A stretch of 64,000 nucleotides of DNA from GCA-002733465 sp039969155 (GTDB taxonomy: Bacteria > Pseudomonadota > Gammaproteobacteria > Enterobacterales > Kangiellaceae), in NCBI GenBank assembly GCA_039969155.1, contig JBDVOJ010000102.1:9805-73804 (forward strand), in the 5' to 3' direction. The notes below the pieces were generated by a model that worked only from the letters and a program-made list of their open reading frames with translations, was not told where the DNA came from and ran no database searches. Below are positions 50,914 to 60,928 of the stretch, in pieces. Made by a program: the position numbers and the translations under genes. The stretch's first letter is position 1. Every line of letters begins with the position of its first letter.

Positions 50914-51389
50914 TTTTTCACCCCCATTGTGAATTAGAATTATTCGTCAACGCAGGCTTCCTAGCTAGCGAAAAGGCAACGAAAGCAAATTTTATGACAC
51001 TTAACGAAATTATTTATTAGTCAGCAGCAAGCTGAAAAAATGTTGTTATAGTTTTTCGTTCTGATGTGTTTTGCTGAAATTATTTAGGCACAATCATTTG
51101 ATCGAGATCAAACCAAAAATTATGAATACGTATGCATGAAATAAGTTGTACACGATAGAATAAAGGCCAAAGCTGACGAAGAGTAGAACAACAGCGGGGT
51201 ATTAGAATTTTTATCGCAACTTGAAATAAAAGCGCAGCAAAATGCAATGCCGCACTTGGAGAGAGAATCTAATTGAATGGAAATAGTTTTTTGTTATAAC
51301 GTTATTATCGAGCTTAATAATGAATTCTATGTTATCAAATCATTTCTCATGTTAAGTTATCATTCTTAAAAACTCAATAACTATTTAAG
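50914..51389. other. Upstream region of the amylase gene
   Basis: A 476-bp geneless region between the amylase start and the acyltransferase stop, both on the minus strand. It holds the FNR-like box at 51097-51112. I see no maltose-regulator repeats I can name, and no RNA gene. Confidence 0.5.
51097..51112. promoter_or_regulatory. Perfect FNR/ANR-type box
   Basis: TTTGAT-CGAG-ATCAAA contains an exact TTGAT-N4-ATCAA FNR consensus, with one more symmetric base pair outside it. Centred about 191 bp upstream of the amylase ATG, the nearest gene start. Oxygen-responsive control of the amylase is inferred; a CRP-family relative could bind instead. Confidence 0.55.
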
Positions 51390-52610
51390 CTAGTTCGTTT
51401 TCGCCAGAACATCTGTTAATTTATATTTTGCAAGTTCGTCTACTTTGCCTTTTAACTTCATTCCAAACAGAAATCGAGTCACTGTAAAGCGACGAATAAA
51501 CTCATAACCAACGGCGCAACCAATAAAAGTTAATATACTGACTAGCATCGATTCGAGCGCACCACCCAAAGAGAATTTTGCCAGATTCATGGCAACAATA
51601 ATGATGATCGTCTGATGCAATATGTACCAAGGTAAAATAGCCTCATTCATATAACTTAGCAATTTACTATTGCGGTTTAAATAAGCCCCAGAAAACGAAA
51701 CTACTGTTAATAACCAAAGCACCTTATTAATAGCCCAAAGGTAAGTCAGACTTAGTTGAGCCCAAATAGGATACTCTCCGTGAACACCATCAAGCCAACC
51801 TACTCGATTAAACCGTAATATGATCAAGATGAAACTGATACAAGCACCTATGAGCCATAACTTACGATGGTTAATGATAGAATCCCATAAGGCTTTAGAC
51901 TTAGCCAGAATGTAACCCAATAGAAACACAGTAAAATAGATGGCATGATTATACCAATCATCGATCAACGCATGGGTTTTAGGGAAGTCGTCCTCCAAAG
52001 CAATATCATAGATAACAAGAAGACTAGTTGGAAGAAAGACGATAATGAACAATGATACGTTTTGAGTCAAATGGGCCCAATTAATTCTGGTTAACAACGG
52101 TTTAAGTAGCAAATAAGCCAAGGTGTAATGGAACAAATAAGCTAAATACCACAAATGATTCCAAGTTATCAGCCCTACCGGGTCATGGTGTTTCTCCGGA
52201 TATCGGTCGGTATTGATATCAATGTAGAAATTCATAAACTCCCAATAGTTACCGGTATACCCGCTTCCTTGAATTAGTTCATAGTAAAGTTGCGGCGGTA
52301 CAACGAAGTACATTCCAACAATTAATGGTATATAAATTCTTACGAAGCGAAGCTTTAGAAGTTTCGATGCGGATATTTTTGGTTCTACCAAGGCTAACGC
52401 TATTCCCGAAATAAGAAATATCAGCGGCATACGCCATTGATTAACTAACAGCATGATATTCTTGAGAAAGTTACTTTGGTATTCGCTTTTGACATGCCAT
52501 TGCCAGTCAGCGACATAGAACTGGCCAATGTGATAAAAAATCAACAAAAGAAATGCAAGGGTTCGTAGCCAGTCAATATCGTAACGTCTCGTGTCAATTT
52601 GGTTAGTCAT
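51390..52610 (-). CDS. Acyltransferase 3 family membrane protein
   Basis: A 406-residue inner-membrane protein with about ten hydrophobic segments and the acyltransferase-3 opening RRYDIDWLRTLAFLLLIFYH, with the conserved catalytic His of that motif, then MPLIFLISGIAL. Members transfer acyl groups to sugars or glycans. The LytTR regulator gene is divergent, 124-160 bp away, and may regulate it. Substrate unknown. Confidence 0.88.
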   Translation of the reverse strand: MTNQIDTRRYDIDWLRTLAFLLLIFYHIGQFYVADWQWHVKSEYQSNFLKNIMLLVNQWRMPLIFLISGIALALVEPKISASKLLKLRFVRIYIPLIVGMYFVVPPQLYYELIQGSGYTGNYWEFMNFYIDINTDRYPEKHHDPVGLITWNHLWYLAYLFHYTLAYLLLKPLLTRINWAHLTQNVSLFIIVFLPTSLLVIYDIALEDDFPKTHALIDDWYNHAIYFTVFLLGYILAKSKALWDSIINHRKLWLIGACISFILIILRFNRVGWLDGVHGEYPIWAQLSLTYLWAINKVLWLLTVVSFSGAYLNRNSKLLSYMNEAILPWYILHQTIIIIVAMNLAKFSLGGALESMLVSILTFIGCAVGYEFIRRFTVTRFLFGMKLKGKVDELAKYKLTDVLAKTN

Positions 52611-52739
52611 GAGGTATAGCCCTGTCAGTCGGTTTGTATTTTCTCAGCTTGACATTTTTGGCCAAGAATAAAATCGAAAAAGGCTTAAAAAACAACGACT
52701 AGGGATAAGCGGTGGAATAATGGGATAAAGGAGTTGCAT

Positions 52740-53621
52740 TTGAGTGGGGTTCACTCGACAATTCGAAGCATGAACAAACTTAGTTTTTTTCACAAAAATC
52801 AATTATTTCTAGAAGTTGCATTTGTCATCGGCTTTTTCTCAATCAATGGAACGATTCTTGCGACATCGGTACTAATGGAAGCCAAACGCAAAAGCTCGAG
52901 TTTACCCTTTGAAGCTTGGGAGCCGTTTCTCTGGGAGTACACCAGTGCCATTGCCATGATGGTTTTAATCCCATTTATCGCGAGGTTTACTCGCCGTTAT
53001 CCGATTAATTGGCAGAAAGTGAGATACACCCTGCTCATTTATTTAGCCGCTTCTGTTGTCTACTCTGCTTGTCATATCGGTATGATGTGGGCGGCTCGAA
53101 AATTAGTCTATTGGTCGCTAGATAAGACCTATAATCTTGGAAACATACCATTTGAATTGTTGTATGAATATAGAAAAGACCTTTGGTCATTTATCTTCTT
53201 TATTGCAGCTATTTATAGTTACCGATTTATTGTTAGCCGACTACAAGGTGAAGCCAATCTGATTTCAGATGGTGAAGAAACTACCTCTAAACAAAGCTGC
53301 GATAGATTATTAGTCAAAAAGCTAGGCAAAGAATTTATCATTAAGGTTAAAGATATTGAATGGTTGGAGTCGTCCGGAAATTACGTTAACCTACATATAC
53401 AGGGAAGAATCTATCCTACTAGGGCAACCCTAGGAAAATTAATCGAACAAATTGATGAGAAAGGGTTTTGTCGGATTCATCGCTCTCATGGGATCAATTT
53501 GGATGCAGTAGATTCCATCACGCCACTCAATAGCGGTGATAGCGAAGTTAGGCTTACCAATGGTAAAGTTCTTAATCTGTCTAGAAGGTATAAAGACCAG
53601 CTCAAAGCTCGCCTTCATTAG
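52740..53621 (+). CDS. LytTR-family membrane-linked transcriptional regulator
   Basis: A regulator with an N-terminal membrane domain of four hydrophobic segments (about residues 15-165) and a C-terminal LytTR DNA-binding domain (about 190-292): LLVKKLGKEFIIKVKDIEWL, ESSGNYVNLHIQGR, FCRIHRSHGINLDAVDSI, EVRLTNGKVLNLSRRY. No receiver domain is present, so sensing is likely through the membrane part. TTG 52740 is preferred as start, with AAAGGAG 6 nt upstream; ATG 52770 is possible. Divergent from the acyltransferase gene. Confidence 0.87.
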   Translation: MSGVHSTIRSMNKLSFFHKNQLFLEVAFVIGFFSINGTILATSVLMEAKRKSSSLPFEAWEPFLWEYTSAIAMMVLIPFIARFTRRYPINWQKVRYTLLIYLAASVVYSACHIGMMWAARKLVYWSLDKTYNLGNIPFELLYEYRKDLWSFIFFIAAIYSYRFIVSRLQGEANLISDGEETTSKQSCDRLLVKKLGKEFIIKVKDIEWLESSGNYVNLHIQGRIYPTRATLGKLIEQIDEKGFCRIHRSHGINLDAVDSITPLNSGDSEVRLTNGKVLNLSRRYKDQLKARLH

Positions 53622-53684
53622 GAATAAATACAAAGTAATTAAAGGCTTCTTGAATAAAAGCGGTTCACAGGGGACAGTTGTTAA

Positions 53685-54221
53685 CTATTCACTTAATTTT
53701 TTTACTTTATCTAAGCTCATTTCGAAAAACTGATACCAGTTTTCTCCGTCGCGAGAAAACTCTCCGATTTCATGCCACTGGCCTTTTTGATTGATTCCTA
53801 TGATAAAACGTCGTACGCCGCTGTCACTCTTGATCGTCCACACAAACTGTCCCTTGTCATTAACTTCGCCGTTGAAGTGACCATTTTTTCCGTTGGCGAG
53901 TACCGAAACAAAACGGTATTGTTTTTCATCTTCCTGCCAACTAATAATCGCTAGCGCGTGATGCGTGGTCATTTGTTCTTGGTGATCACGTCCATGACCT
54001 TCAATAAGAATCGCTGTTTTGTCTAACCGCCATTCAACTTTCTCAGTTTGAATAAAGGTTTCTTTTTTACGGTCTTTATTCAAGATCCAACCTTCACCTT
54101 GCCAATTACCAACAAGGAATTCAATTTGGCTCATTTTGAGCTTAGCTTCTGGGTTAGTGTAGTTAGCGGTCGCTTCAAAAACGAAAAGCCCTAACAGTAG
54201 TGTGAATACGGCTCTCTTCAT
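53685..54221 (-). CDS. Exported DUF1579-like protein
   Basis: A 178-residue protein with a signal peptide (residues 1-19, ending EATA). The mature part, KMSQIEFLVGNWQGEGW, KTAILIEGHGRD and a run of beta-strands ending ENWYQFFEMSL, fits the DUF1579/lipocalin-like beta-barrel group. AAGGA precedes the ATG. Probably periplasmic ligand-binding; function unknown. Upstream on the same strand are AraC and SDR genes. Confidence 0.75.
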   Translation of the reverse strand: MKRAVFTLLLGLFVFEATANYTNPEAKLKMSQIEFLVGNWQGEGWILNKDRKKETFIQTEKVEWRLDKTAILIEGHGRDHQEQMTTHHALAIISWQEDEKQYRFVSVLANGKNGHFNGEVNDKGQFVWTIKSDSGVRRFIIGINQKGQWHEIGEFSRDGENWYQFFEMSLDKVKKLSE

Positions 54222-54298
54222 ATCTAAGTATCCTTATTTTATGGATTCTTGTTCATTGTAACTGAGTAAAACACTTGGCTCTTGTATTCTCCCGACAG

Positions 54299-55096
54299 TT
54301 AAGATATGTCGCCAATGTGTTTGATTTGTGACAAATAGGCTTTTAGAGTCGAAGGGGTTTCTCCAATAATACTTCTTAATTCCTTGATCAAATGAGATTG
54401 ATCCGAGAAACCATGATCATGAGCAATACTCAGATAGTCTTTGTGGTTAAGCACAAAATCGATGATGGCCGCTCTCACTTTACGGATCCGAATAAATTCA
54501 GAGGGGCTCAAGCCTATACTTTTAGAAAACTTTCGTTGTAAGGTTCTTTCGTTAATGCAGTATTTGTCAACGATTTCCCGTACCTTAATGTTTCCTCGAC
54601 AATCCAGTATTTGGCTTACGATTGCCTGAATCTGTGAATCAATTTCTATGCTTTTGTTTGCTATGTTTTGGCATATTGTTTGATTCAGTTGTTCAAATAG
54701 ACTGTCGCCAATCTTATCTAATTCGACATAAGCTTGTAGTCCCAACCGGTCTAAAATGTTTTCGATTTGATTGGGATGATATTGATCCAGCTCTAGTAAA
54801 AATAGCGATCTAAAAATTCCTGGCATGATGCGAATACCGATAAAAACGCTGCCGCTAGGAACACTCACTTTAGATTCTTTAATAGTCGGAACTGAAATAA
54901 ATGTGCGAGAAAATTTTAGCTCGGTATTCTTCATAATAACAATTGATGCGCATGCATCTGGGGGCACTAAATGCTCAAGCACTGGTGGCGATTCATTACC
55001 ATCTGTTTGCCCGGTATATTCGAAATACCAGTAATTTAGAATATATTGGCTCAGTTCTTCCGCTGGGCTAACTTCTTTGTATAGTATTTGTTTCAT
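54299..55096 (-). CDS. AraC family transcriptional regulator
   Basis: A 265-residue regulator. The N-terminal domain (about 1-150) resembles the ligand domain common in short AraC proteins (YFEYTGQ, HLVPPDACASIV, FIGIRIMPGIFRSLF). The C-terminal half carries two helix-turn-helix units (IKVREIVDKYCINERTLQRK, FSKSIGLSPSEFIRIRKVRA, IAHDHGFSDQSHLIKELRSI). It is 37 bp downstream of an SDR gene and may share its transcript. Confidence 0.9.
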   Translation of the reverse strand: MKQILYKEVSPAEELSQYILNYWYFEYTGQTDGNESPPVLEHLVPPDACASIVIMKNTELKFSRTFISVPTIKESKVSVPSGSVFIGIRIMPGIFRSLFLLELDQYHPNQIENILDRLGLQAYVELDKIGDSLFEQLNQTICQNIANKSIEIDSQIQAIVSQILDCRGNIKVREIVDKYCINERTLQRKFSKSIGLSPSEFIRIRKVRAAIIDFVLNHKDYLSIAHDHGFSDQSHLIKELRSIIGETPSTLKAYLSQIKHIGDIS

Positions 55097-55133
55097 AGTG
55101 TTCGCTACCGATTAGCGATAAACTAGTGACTTG

Positions 55134-55826
55134 TCACCAAGGAAGTACATCACCGTTACTATGCCAAAAGGTGCCCGAATTTTCCAAGTTTAGCTCAGCA
55201 ATTCGTTGTACTAATCGTTCCGCAGCAACGTCTGCTGCAATTTCGCCACCGAAGTTCACCATTTCAGTTTGCACATATCCAGGATGCAAAATAGCTAATG
55301 CAATACCTCTCGGTTGAAGGTCAAGGGCCAAAGATTTACTGGCGGCATTTAGAGCCGATTTCGACATTCTATAACCATACTGTCCACCAGAGGTATTATC
55401 TTCTATAGATCCCATGCGGCTGGTGATCATTGCGATTTTCCCCCCAGAACAAAGGTTGTTTCTTAGCGCGTCAACGATTCTCAATGGTCCCAAGGTATTA
55501 ACCTGAAATTGTTCGATAATTTCTTCAAAATCCAAGCTGTTAAGAGTTTGACTTCTTAAAATTCCAGCGTTATTGATTAGTATATCGATATGGCGCTCGT
55601 TGAGCTGTTCTTGTAGCGCCTGAATGCCGGTTACTTTCGACACATCCACACCTTCTATTACTTCAATTCCCGAACCGTCATTTTCTAACGCTTCTAGCGC
55701 CTCAGAACGGCTACGACAGGTCGCAATAACTTGATAGCCCATATCTTTATATTGTTTGCAAAGAGCAAGGCCAATTCCGCGATTAGCACCAGTTACAAGA
55801 ACCACGGGAGTATTATTGTTGTTCAT
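55134..55826 (-). CDS. Short-chain dehydrogenase/reductase
   Basis: A 230-residue SDR with cofactor motif TGANRGIGLAL, NNAGI motif, and catalytic Ser (MITSRMGS) with Y-x3-K in YGYRMSKSALN. The fold and length match C-factor-like SDRs, which bind NAD(P). Oxidation or reduction of a small carbonyl compound is likely. Upstream neighbour is a divergent Tat-exported aldo/keto reductase; downstream is an AraC regulator. Confidence 0.92.
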   Translation of the reverse strand: MNNNNTPVVLVTGANRGIGLALCKQYKDMGYQVIATCRSRSEALEALENDGSGIEVIEGVDVSKVTGIQALQEQLNERHIDILINNAGILRSQTLNSLDFEEIIEQFQVNTLGPLRIVDALRNNLCSGGKIAMITSRMGSIEDNTSGGQYGYRMSKSALNAASKSLALDLQPRGIALAILHPGYVQTEMVNFGGEIAADVAAERLVQRIAELNLENSGTFWHSNGDVLPW

Positions 55827-55990
55827 TCCAATTTTCTCTTTTTGCTGAAACTGTTAAGCAGATACTAACAGCAGTGAGCTCATTCTAAAAATATGATTGC
55901 GCATTTTAAGGTCTTTCTCTAAGGATAAGATTTGCCTATTATGTCAATAGTTGATACCTTTTTGACTCGCATCGGTATCGGAGTAACCTC

Positions 55991-56920
55991 ATGACATCTA
56001 GACGCACCCTTCTAAAGACCTTAGTCGCAAGCCCTTTATTGGGATTAAACCAATCATTATTAAGCGCAAATTCCGATCTAATCACACCTTTGCCAAAGAT
56101 TTTGAAATCTATTCCCAAATCAGGCGAAAAGATTGCTGCGATAGGTATGGGGTCATCAAGAACATTCGACGTAGCATCTGACTCTCCAAAAATTTTCTCG
56201 TTATCTGAAGTTATTCATCACTTTATTAAAGCCGGAGGGCAGCTAATCGACTCTTCACCAATGTACGGAAATTCAGAGTCAGTCATCGGGAAAATCCTAG
56301 AACAAAACAAACAACAAGATAAAGTTTTCGCTGCAAGCAAGGTTTGGACTTACGGCAAAAAGCAAGGCATGTTAGCAGTCAAAGAAACTCAACGTAGAAT
56401 GCGGATTGAGAAAATGGATTTGATGCAAGTTCATAATTTGCGCGACTGGAAGCTGCATTTACCAACATTACACGAGTTAAAAGCAGCAGGGAAACTGCGT
56501 TACGTTGGGATCACGACCTCCTTCAATGGTCAATATAAAGATTTTGAAAAAGTAATGAAAACTCAGGAACTCGACTTTATTCAAGTTAACTATAATATTG
56601 CTATAACTGAGGCCGCTGAGCGAATTTTACCACTGGCAAAAGATAAGGGCATTGCCGTCATTATTAATCGGCCCTTTGAAAAAGCCCGATTATTTTCTAC
56701 GGTAAAAAATAGTAAGATTCCCGAGTGGTGTCGTGATTTTGATTGTCATAGTTGGGGACAATTTTTTCTAAAATATATTGTATCTCATCCTGATGTCACT
56801 TGTGCAATCCCTGCCACTTCAAAAGTAAAGCATATGAAAGACAACATGCAAGCAATGCGAGGACGACTGCCTACTCAAACAGAACGACAAAAAATGAAAT
56901 CATTATTTGATTCATTATAA
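55991..56920 (+). CDS. Tat-exported aldo/keto reductase
   Basis: A 309-residue aldo/keto reductase with a twin-arginine signal (SRRTLLKTLVASPLLGLN). The barrel has IDSSPMYGNSESVIGKILEQ (catalytic Asp, Tyr), AASKVWTYG (Lys), LMQVHNLRDW (His) and C-terminal CAIPATSK (cofactor). Tat export fits an NADP(H)-loaded enzyme, though supply of reductant outside the cytoplasm is unclear. GGAG precedes the ATG. It is 58 bp upstream of an exported amidohydrolase and probably co-transcribed. Confidence 0.88.
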   Translation: MTSRRTLLKTLVASPLLGLNQSLLSANSDLITPLPKILKSIPKSGEKIAAIGMGSSRTFDVASDSPKIFSLSEVIHHFIKAGGQLIDSSPMYGNSESVIGKILEQNKQQDKVFAASKVWTYGKKQGMLAVKETQRRMRIEKMDLMQVHNLRDWKLHLPTLHELKAAGKLRYVGITTSFNGQYKDFEKVMKTQELDFIQVNYNIAITEAAERILPLAKDKGIAVIINRPFEKARLFSTVKNSKIPEWCRDFDCHSWGQFFLKYIVSHPDVTCAIPATSKVKHMKDNMQAMRGRLPTQTERQKMKSLFDSL

Positions 56921-56978
56921 AAAACAATTGCCAAACCAAGAGCAATTAAATACAAAATTAAACTGGGGAAATTAAATC

Positions 56979-58376
56979 ATGAACAAAGCTTTGCACAAAA
57001 TAGGACTCAAAACTATAACCGCACTTCTGCTATCGATGAGCTCTACCCCACTGTTCGCAGCAGAATTAAAAGCACTAGTTGGCGGTCGACTGATTGATGG
57101 TTTCGGTCACCGGCCATTAAATAATAGTGTGATTCTGATTAAGGACGGCATGATTGAAAAAGTCGGAACCGTGGATACTTTACCCGTACCAAAAAGCTAC
57201 CAGCGAATATCCACTGAAGGCATGGACGTTTTACCGGGCCTCTGGGAAAACCATGCTCATTTAATGATTAATGGTCATGCCGATTATAGCCATTGGCATA
57301 AGGCTTATCCAGAACGCTTTGAGAATGAAATTATGCCCGCCAGCGCGGTGCAACTGCTATTAGCAGGAGTAACCAGCGCACGAGATTTGGGAGCGCCTCT
57401 CAAAGAATCTATCTCCATCAAAAGGCGCATCAATGACGGCGAGCTCCCAGGTCCCCGACTTTACGTTTCGGGTCCATTCATTCAACACAAGGCCTACCCT
57501 GGAACTGATGCCTATCGCTGGGGCGTTTCCAGCGTTAAAGACGTTAAGAAAAAAGTTGCCAAGTTGGCCGACGCTGGTGTCGACATCATAAAGCTGATTG
57601 ATCAAGATCACATGAGCTTAAAAGTCGCTCAAGCTGTGGTGGATGAAGCGCATAAACATAACTTAAAAGTAGTCGCCCATTCTCATCGACCAAATGAAAT
57701 TAGACGCGGATTAGAGATTGGAGTCGACAATTTTGAACATACAGGTTTAACAACGGCACCAGAATACCCTGAAGATATAATTCAAATGCTGAAGGAAAGA
57801 ACCGCCACAGGTCGAGTTGCTGGTGGACCACTATACTGGACACCAACGGTCGAGGGATTATGGAATTACACGTCATTGGTCGAAAATCCTGAAAAGCTAG
57901 ACACGAACTGTTGGCATCGAGGATTAAAAGACGACACCATTGCAGATATAAAAAGCTCTCTTCGCGAGCCAGGTAAAATTGAATATATGCAACTTACACC
58001 ACTTCGTATGAATACCCTTAAGAAAAAGATAAAGCAACTAAGAAACTCTGGGGTTGTTTTTCTAGTGGGCACTGATAGCGGTATTCCTGCAAAATTTCAC
58101 TGTCAAAGCACTTGGAATGAATTGGCTGTCTGGGTGGATGTAATGGATATTCCTGCGATGGATGCTATTCGAGCAGCCACTTATTGGCCTGCGGTAATGA
58201 TGGGTAAGTCTGATGTTTCTGGAACCGTCAGCGCCGGAAAGTATGCCGATATTATTGCGGTAAAGGGTGATGTCTTAAAATATATTAATCTGCTATCAGA
58301 TGTTAAATTGGTGATGAAAAATGGTGTTCTCTATAAAGAGAATGGGATCGTCATTGAAAGTGCTCTAAAAAATTAA
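56979..58376 (+). CDS. Exported amidohydrolase family protein (2)
   Basis: A 465-residue hydrolase with a signal peptide (residues about 8-27, ending LFAAE). Metal-binding HxH in VLPGLWENHAHLM, His in VVAHSHRPNE and NFEHTGLTT, and catalytic Asp in FLVGTDSGIPAKFH, closing with GTVSAGKYADIIAVKGD. Closest to imidazolonepropionase-like amidohydrolases. It shares layout with the protein at 37262-38623 but is divergent. GGGGA precedes the start. Periplasmic; substrate unknown. Confidence 0.88.
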   Translation: MNKALHKIGLKTITALLLSMSSTPLFAAELKALVGGRLIDGFGHRPLNNSVILIKDGMIEKVGTVDTLPVPKSYQRISTEGMDVLPGLWENHAHLMINGHADYSHWHKAYPERFENEIMPASAVQLLLAGVTSARDLGAPLKESISIKRRINDGELPGPRLYVSGPFIQHKAYPGTDAYRWGVSSVKDVKKKVAKLADAGVDIIKLIDQDHMSLKVAQAVVDEAHKHNLKVVAHSHRPNEIRRGLEIGVDNFEHTGLTTAPEYPEDIIQMLKERTATGRVAGGPLYWTPTVEGLWNYTSLVENPEKLDTNCWHRGLKDDTIADIKSSLREPGKIEYMQLTPLRMNTLKKKIKQLRNSGVVFLVGTDSGIPAKFHCQSTWNELAVWVDVMDIPAMDAIRAATYWPAVMMGKSDVSGTVSAGKYADIIAVKGDVLKYINLLSDVKLVMKNGVLYKENGIVIESALKN

Positions 58377-58386
58377 AAAGCTAATA

Positions 58387-58434
58387 GACTATTCATCACG
58401 GAGGCAAATCTCGCCCCGTGAAACGTTGCGGGTA
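58387..58434 (+). repeat. Interspersed structured repeat, copy 1
   Basis: A 48-bp sequence that recurs without gaps at 61502-61549 with 40 of 48 positions identical. The centre folds as CACGG-A-GGC paired with GCCCCGTG around a 7-nt loop, followed by invariant AAACG and GGGTA. It begins 11 bp after the amidohydrolase stop codon. See the finding. Confidence 0.7.
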
Positions 58435-58534
58435 AGTGCTTAAGGCTCTAAACCGATCAGCAGTTAATCCGACTTACGCTTTGACTTCATTAATAATAGT
58501 AAAAAATCACTTTACAATTTCTAAAGATTTGCTT

Positions 58535-59548
58535 TTACCGATTTTTTTCCTGGGAATCATATTCTGGTTCAGAATTTTCTCTAAACCATTCGATAATGCT
58601 AGCTCTAGCTTTATTTCGATTTCTTCTAAGGCTATGATCATCCTTAGAGTAAATAATTAACTTATTTTTTATAGTCGCTTTATCAAGTCGTTCATTGAGC
58701 TTTATTGAGTCTTTTACATTGACTCTTTTATCCGCTTCACCATGTAGCAACAAAATTGGGGTTTGTTTAGGTAGCTCATTAACCCAATTTAATACCGAGC
58801 GTTTTTTAAGCTCGGACTCTTTGTGTAAAGAATAATTAGGAATCCTCGCTTTATAAACGTTTTCCATTTCAGGTCTCCAGTCTAAGCCACCAATTAGGTC
58901 AGTTGGACCAGCTATAACAGCCATAGCACGAATATCATTTCTCTCTCTTGCTACTAAATAACTCATCATTCCACCGCGGCTGACACCATACACAAAAATA
59001 TTATTAGGATCTGCGTTGGGATGTTGCTTTACCATATCGATTAATTTGTGCACATCATTGACATCCCTTCCGCCGAATTCGTCCTTCCCAAACCTTTTCG
59101 GTTCTGCCTCATAAACACCTCGATATTGACTGGCTACAACAATATAGCCCTGCTGAGCCAATGGAAATAGGTCAAAGAATAAACTACCAAAAACTATAGC
59201 ACCGAAAGAAGAGTTACCTCCACGGTTGTAAACAATTATTGGGAGCTTTTTCTTCCCCATTTTTTTTGGCGTTATCATAAAACCAGGAATATTAAATCCA
59301 TCGCTAAGGTAAACTATATTATTGCAATCCAAGTGCTCTTTTGCATTTATATACTTTTTCTCAGATATAAGTTTATCTAAACGTTCTGGTGTTAAAGATT
59401 TGTTTTTTTCTAGTAGCATGTGGCTGAATTTCTTATATGATTGAAACGTTCCACTAAAACAATCAGAATGTTTAGATTTTTCTATCTCTGTAACAGCGCT
59501 AGTCGTTAAACTCAAGACGAGCAATAACGAACCAATGAGTAGTCTCAT
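58535..59548 (-). CDS. Exported alpha/beta hydrolase, prolyl oligopeptidase-like
   Basis: A 337-residue hydrolase with a signal peptide (about 1-18). Catalytic serine in VYGVSRGGMMSY (GxSxG), likely Asp in LLHGEADKRVNVKDS and His in SKDDHSLRRN. The catalytic domain resembles the C-terminal part of S9 peptidases, but no beta-propeller is present, so it could be an esterase. GGAG precedes the ATG. It lies downstream of, and on the same strand as, the BlaR1-like gene, 60 bp away, so it may belong to the BlaI/BlaR operon. Confidence 0.85.
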   Translation of the reverse strand: MRLLIGSLLLVLSLTTSAVTEIEKSKHSDCFSGTFQSYKKFSHMLLEKNKSLTPERLDKLISEKKYINAKEHLDCNNIVYLSDGFNIPGFMITPKKMGKKKLPIIVYNRGGNSSFGAIVFGSLFFDLFPLAQQGYIVVASQYRGVYEAEPKRFGKDEFGGRDVNDVHKLIDMVKQHPNADPNNIFVYGVSRGGMMSYLVARERNDIRAMAVIAGPTDLIGGLDWRPEMENVYKARIPNYSLHKESELKKRSVLNWVNELPKQTPILLLHGEADKRVNVKDSIKLNERLDKATIKNKLIIYSKDDHSLRRNRNKARASIIEWFRENSEPEYDSQEKNR

Positions 59549-59608
59549 AGTTTTCTCCGATATTTAAGTTATTTAGGGTTTGAGTTAGTTATGTGTTGAG
59601 CGGTTTGA

Positions 59609-60928
59609 TTAGTCGGGCGGTCTTTTTCCTAACCGGTCTTTTTCTTTTGCTAATGCCTTTAGATATAACTGATATTTATGCCAGGTTTGTCTTTTTTCTT
59701 CTGGTTTTGGTGCAAAGTAGGTTGTACCTTCTGCTAATACCCAAGATAAGTCATTTTTATTCTCAAGTGAGTCGGGCATTACGTAAAGAACGTTATTGAT
59801 AACTCTAGCTATAGCGATCGTATTATTGGAAAACTCTTGCATTATTTCGTCCACTGTCGCATTTCGTATATTCATATAATAAAATTTCTGCACAATATCT
59901 GAATGTACATAGCTTCCATTCAAACCGAGTTCTACACCGATAATTCCTAAGCTTCTCATCGGAAACTGCTCCATTCTTACATCCCAAGTCGAAGCTGAAA
60001 CAGGCCTAAGAATATTTATTCTTTTACCATCCAACCCAGTTTGGCCACTACGTATAAAAAACAGAATCAGGGTAAATATTACAAGTGATGTAAAAATATA
60101 TTTCAAATAATTAGACCATGAAAGTACTCTATATTCAGAGAGTCTTTTGATACGCGCTATATTAAAATTATCACTCGTCGAACTAAAATGGGCAGCCATG
60201 GGAGCGACATCGCGTTCATTAATTGCAAGTACTAACGTTGCAAGGTGTTTTTTATAACATTCTAAACCTAACTCTTTTTTACACTGTTCATCACAACTCA
60301 ATTCTATATGTTGTTTGGATAAACTTGAGACAACCAGCGCTAGTGGGTTCCACCACAAAAGACATTCAATAAAGTGTAAAACGAATAAAACTAGAGGGTC
60401 TTTGTTCTTTATATGAGTCGACTCATGAAGAATAACCGCCTCTCGTTGTTTGCCACTTTGAATACTGCTGCCTATCCATATTACTGGACTGAATATTCCA
60501 CTTGTCATGGCCCCCTTAATAATACTGGTATCAGAAATACGAACACTTTTACCATTTATTGATTTCATTTGAGTAGTTTCTGAGTGTCTTTCAAGTAAGT
60601 TGACTTGATGGGTATGTTGGCGGTAGTCATATAGAAATTTGAAGAAGCCGAGCAGGCAAACACTACTAATTAACCAAGTGAAGAAGGGGATGCCCATAAA
60701 CTTGAAATAATGTAGTTGAGGAATAAATAGAGCAGGAACCAGCTCACTGATAACTGGAATAAATAAATTGGTGCTGCGCATTGAGCTAAGTAACTGTAGC
60801 GGTAAGAACCAGCAAATCAACGCAAATATTCCGAAGTAAAGTTTATTCCTGTAGTTAAGTTGTTTTGCATTCATAGCAAGTACTGCAGCTAACGAAATGA
60901 TCCCATTTAGAATTAAGTACAACTCCAT
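59609..60928 (-). CDS. BlaR1/M56 family membrane metalloprotease
   Basis: A 439-residue protein with about four hydrophobic segments in its N-terminal half and the M56 zinc motif in AVILHESTHIKNKDPLVLF (HExxH), with a further Glu in LSCDEQCK. Residues about 310-439 form a small domain resembling secretin/TonB short-N-terminal repeats (FYYMNIRNATVDEIMQEFS) rather than the penicillin-binding domain of BlaR1. It starts one base before the blaI-type stop ends (TAATG), so the two are co-translated. Probably cleaves the BlaI-like repressor on an unknown signal. Confidence 0.85.
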   Translation of the reverse strand: MELYLILNGIISLAAVLAMNAKQLNYRNKLYFGIFALICWFLPLQLLSSMRSTNLFIPVISELVPALFIPQLHYFKFMGIPFFTWLISSVCLLGFFKFLYDYRQHTHQVNLLERHSETTQMKSINGKSVRISDTSIIKGAMTSGIFSPVIWIGSSIQSGKQREAVILHESTHIKNKDPLVLFVLHFIECLLWWNPLALVVSSLSKQHIELSCDEQCKKELGLECYKKHLATLVLAINERDVAPMAAHFSSTSDNFNIARIKRLSEYRVLSWSNYLKYIFTSLVIFTLILFFIRSGQTGLDGKRINILRPVSASTWDVRMEQFPMRSLGIIGVELGLNGSYVHSDIVQKFYYMNIRNATVDEIMQEFSNNTIAIARVINNVLYVMPDSLENKNDLSWVLAEGTTYFAPKPEEKRQTWHKYQLYLKALAKEKDRLGKRPPD

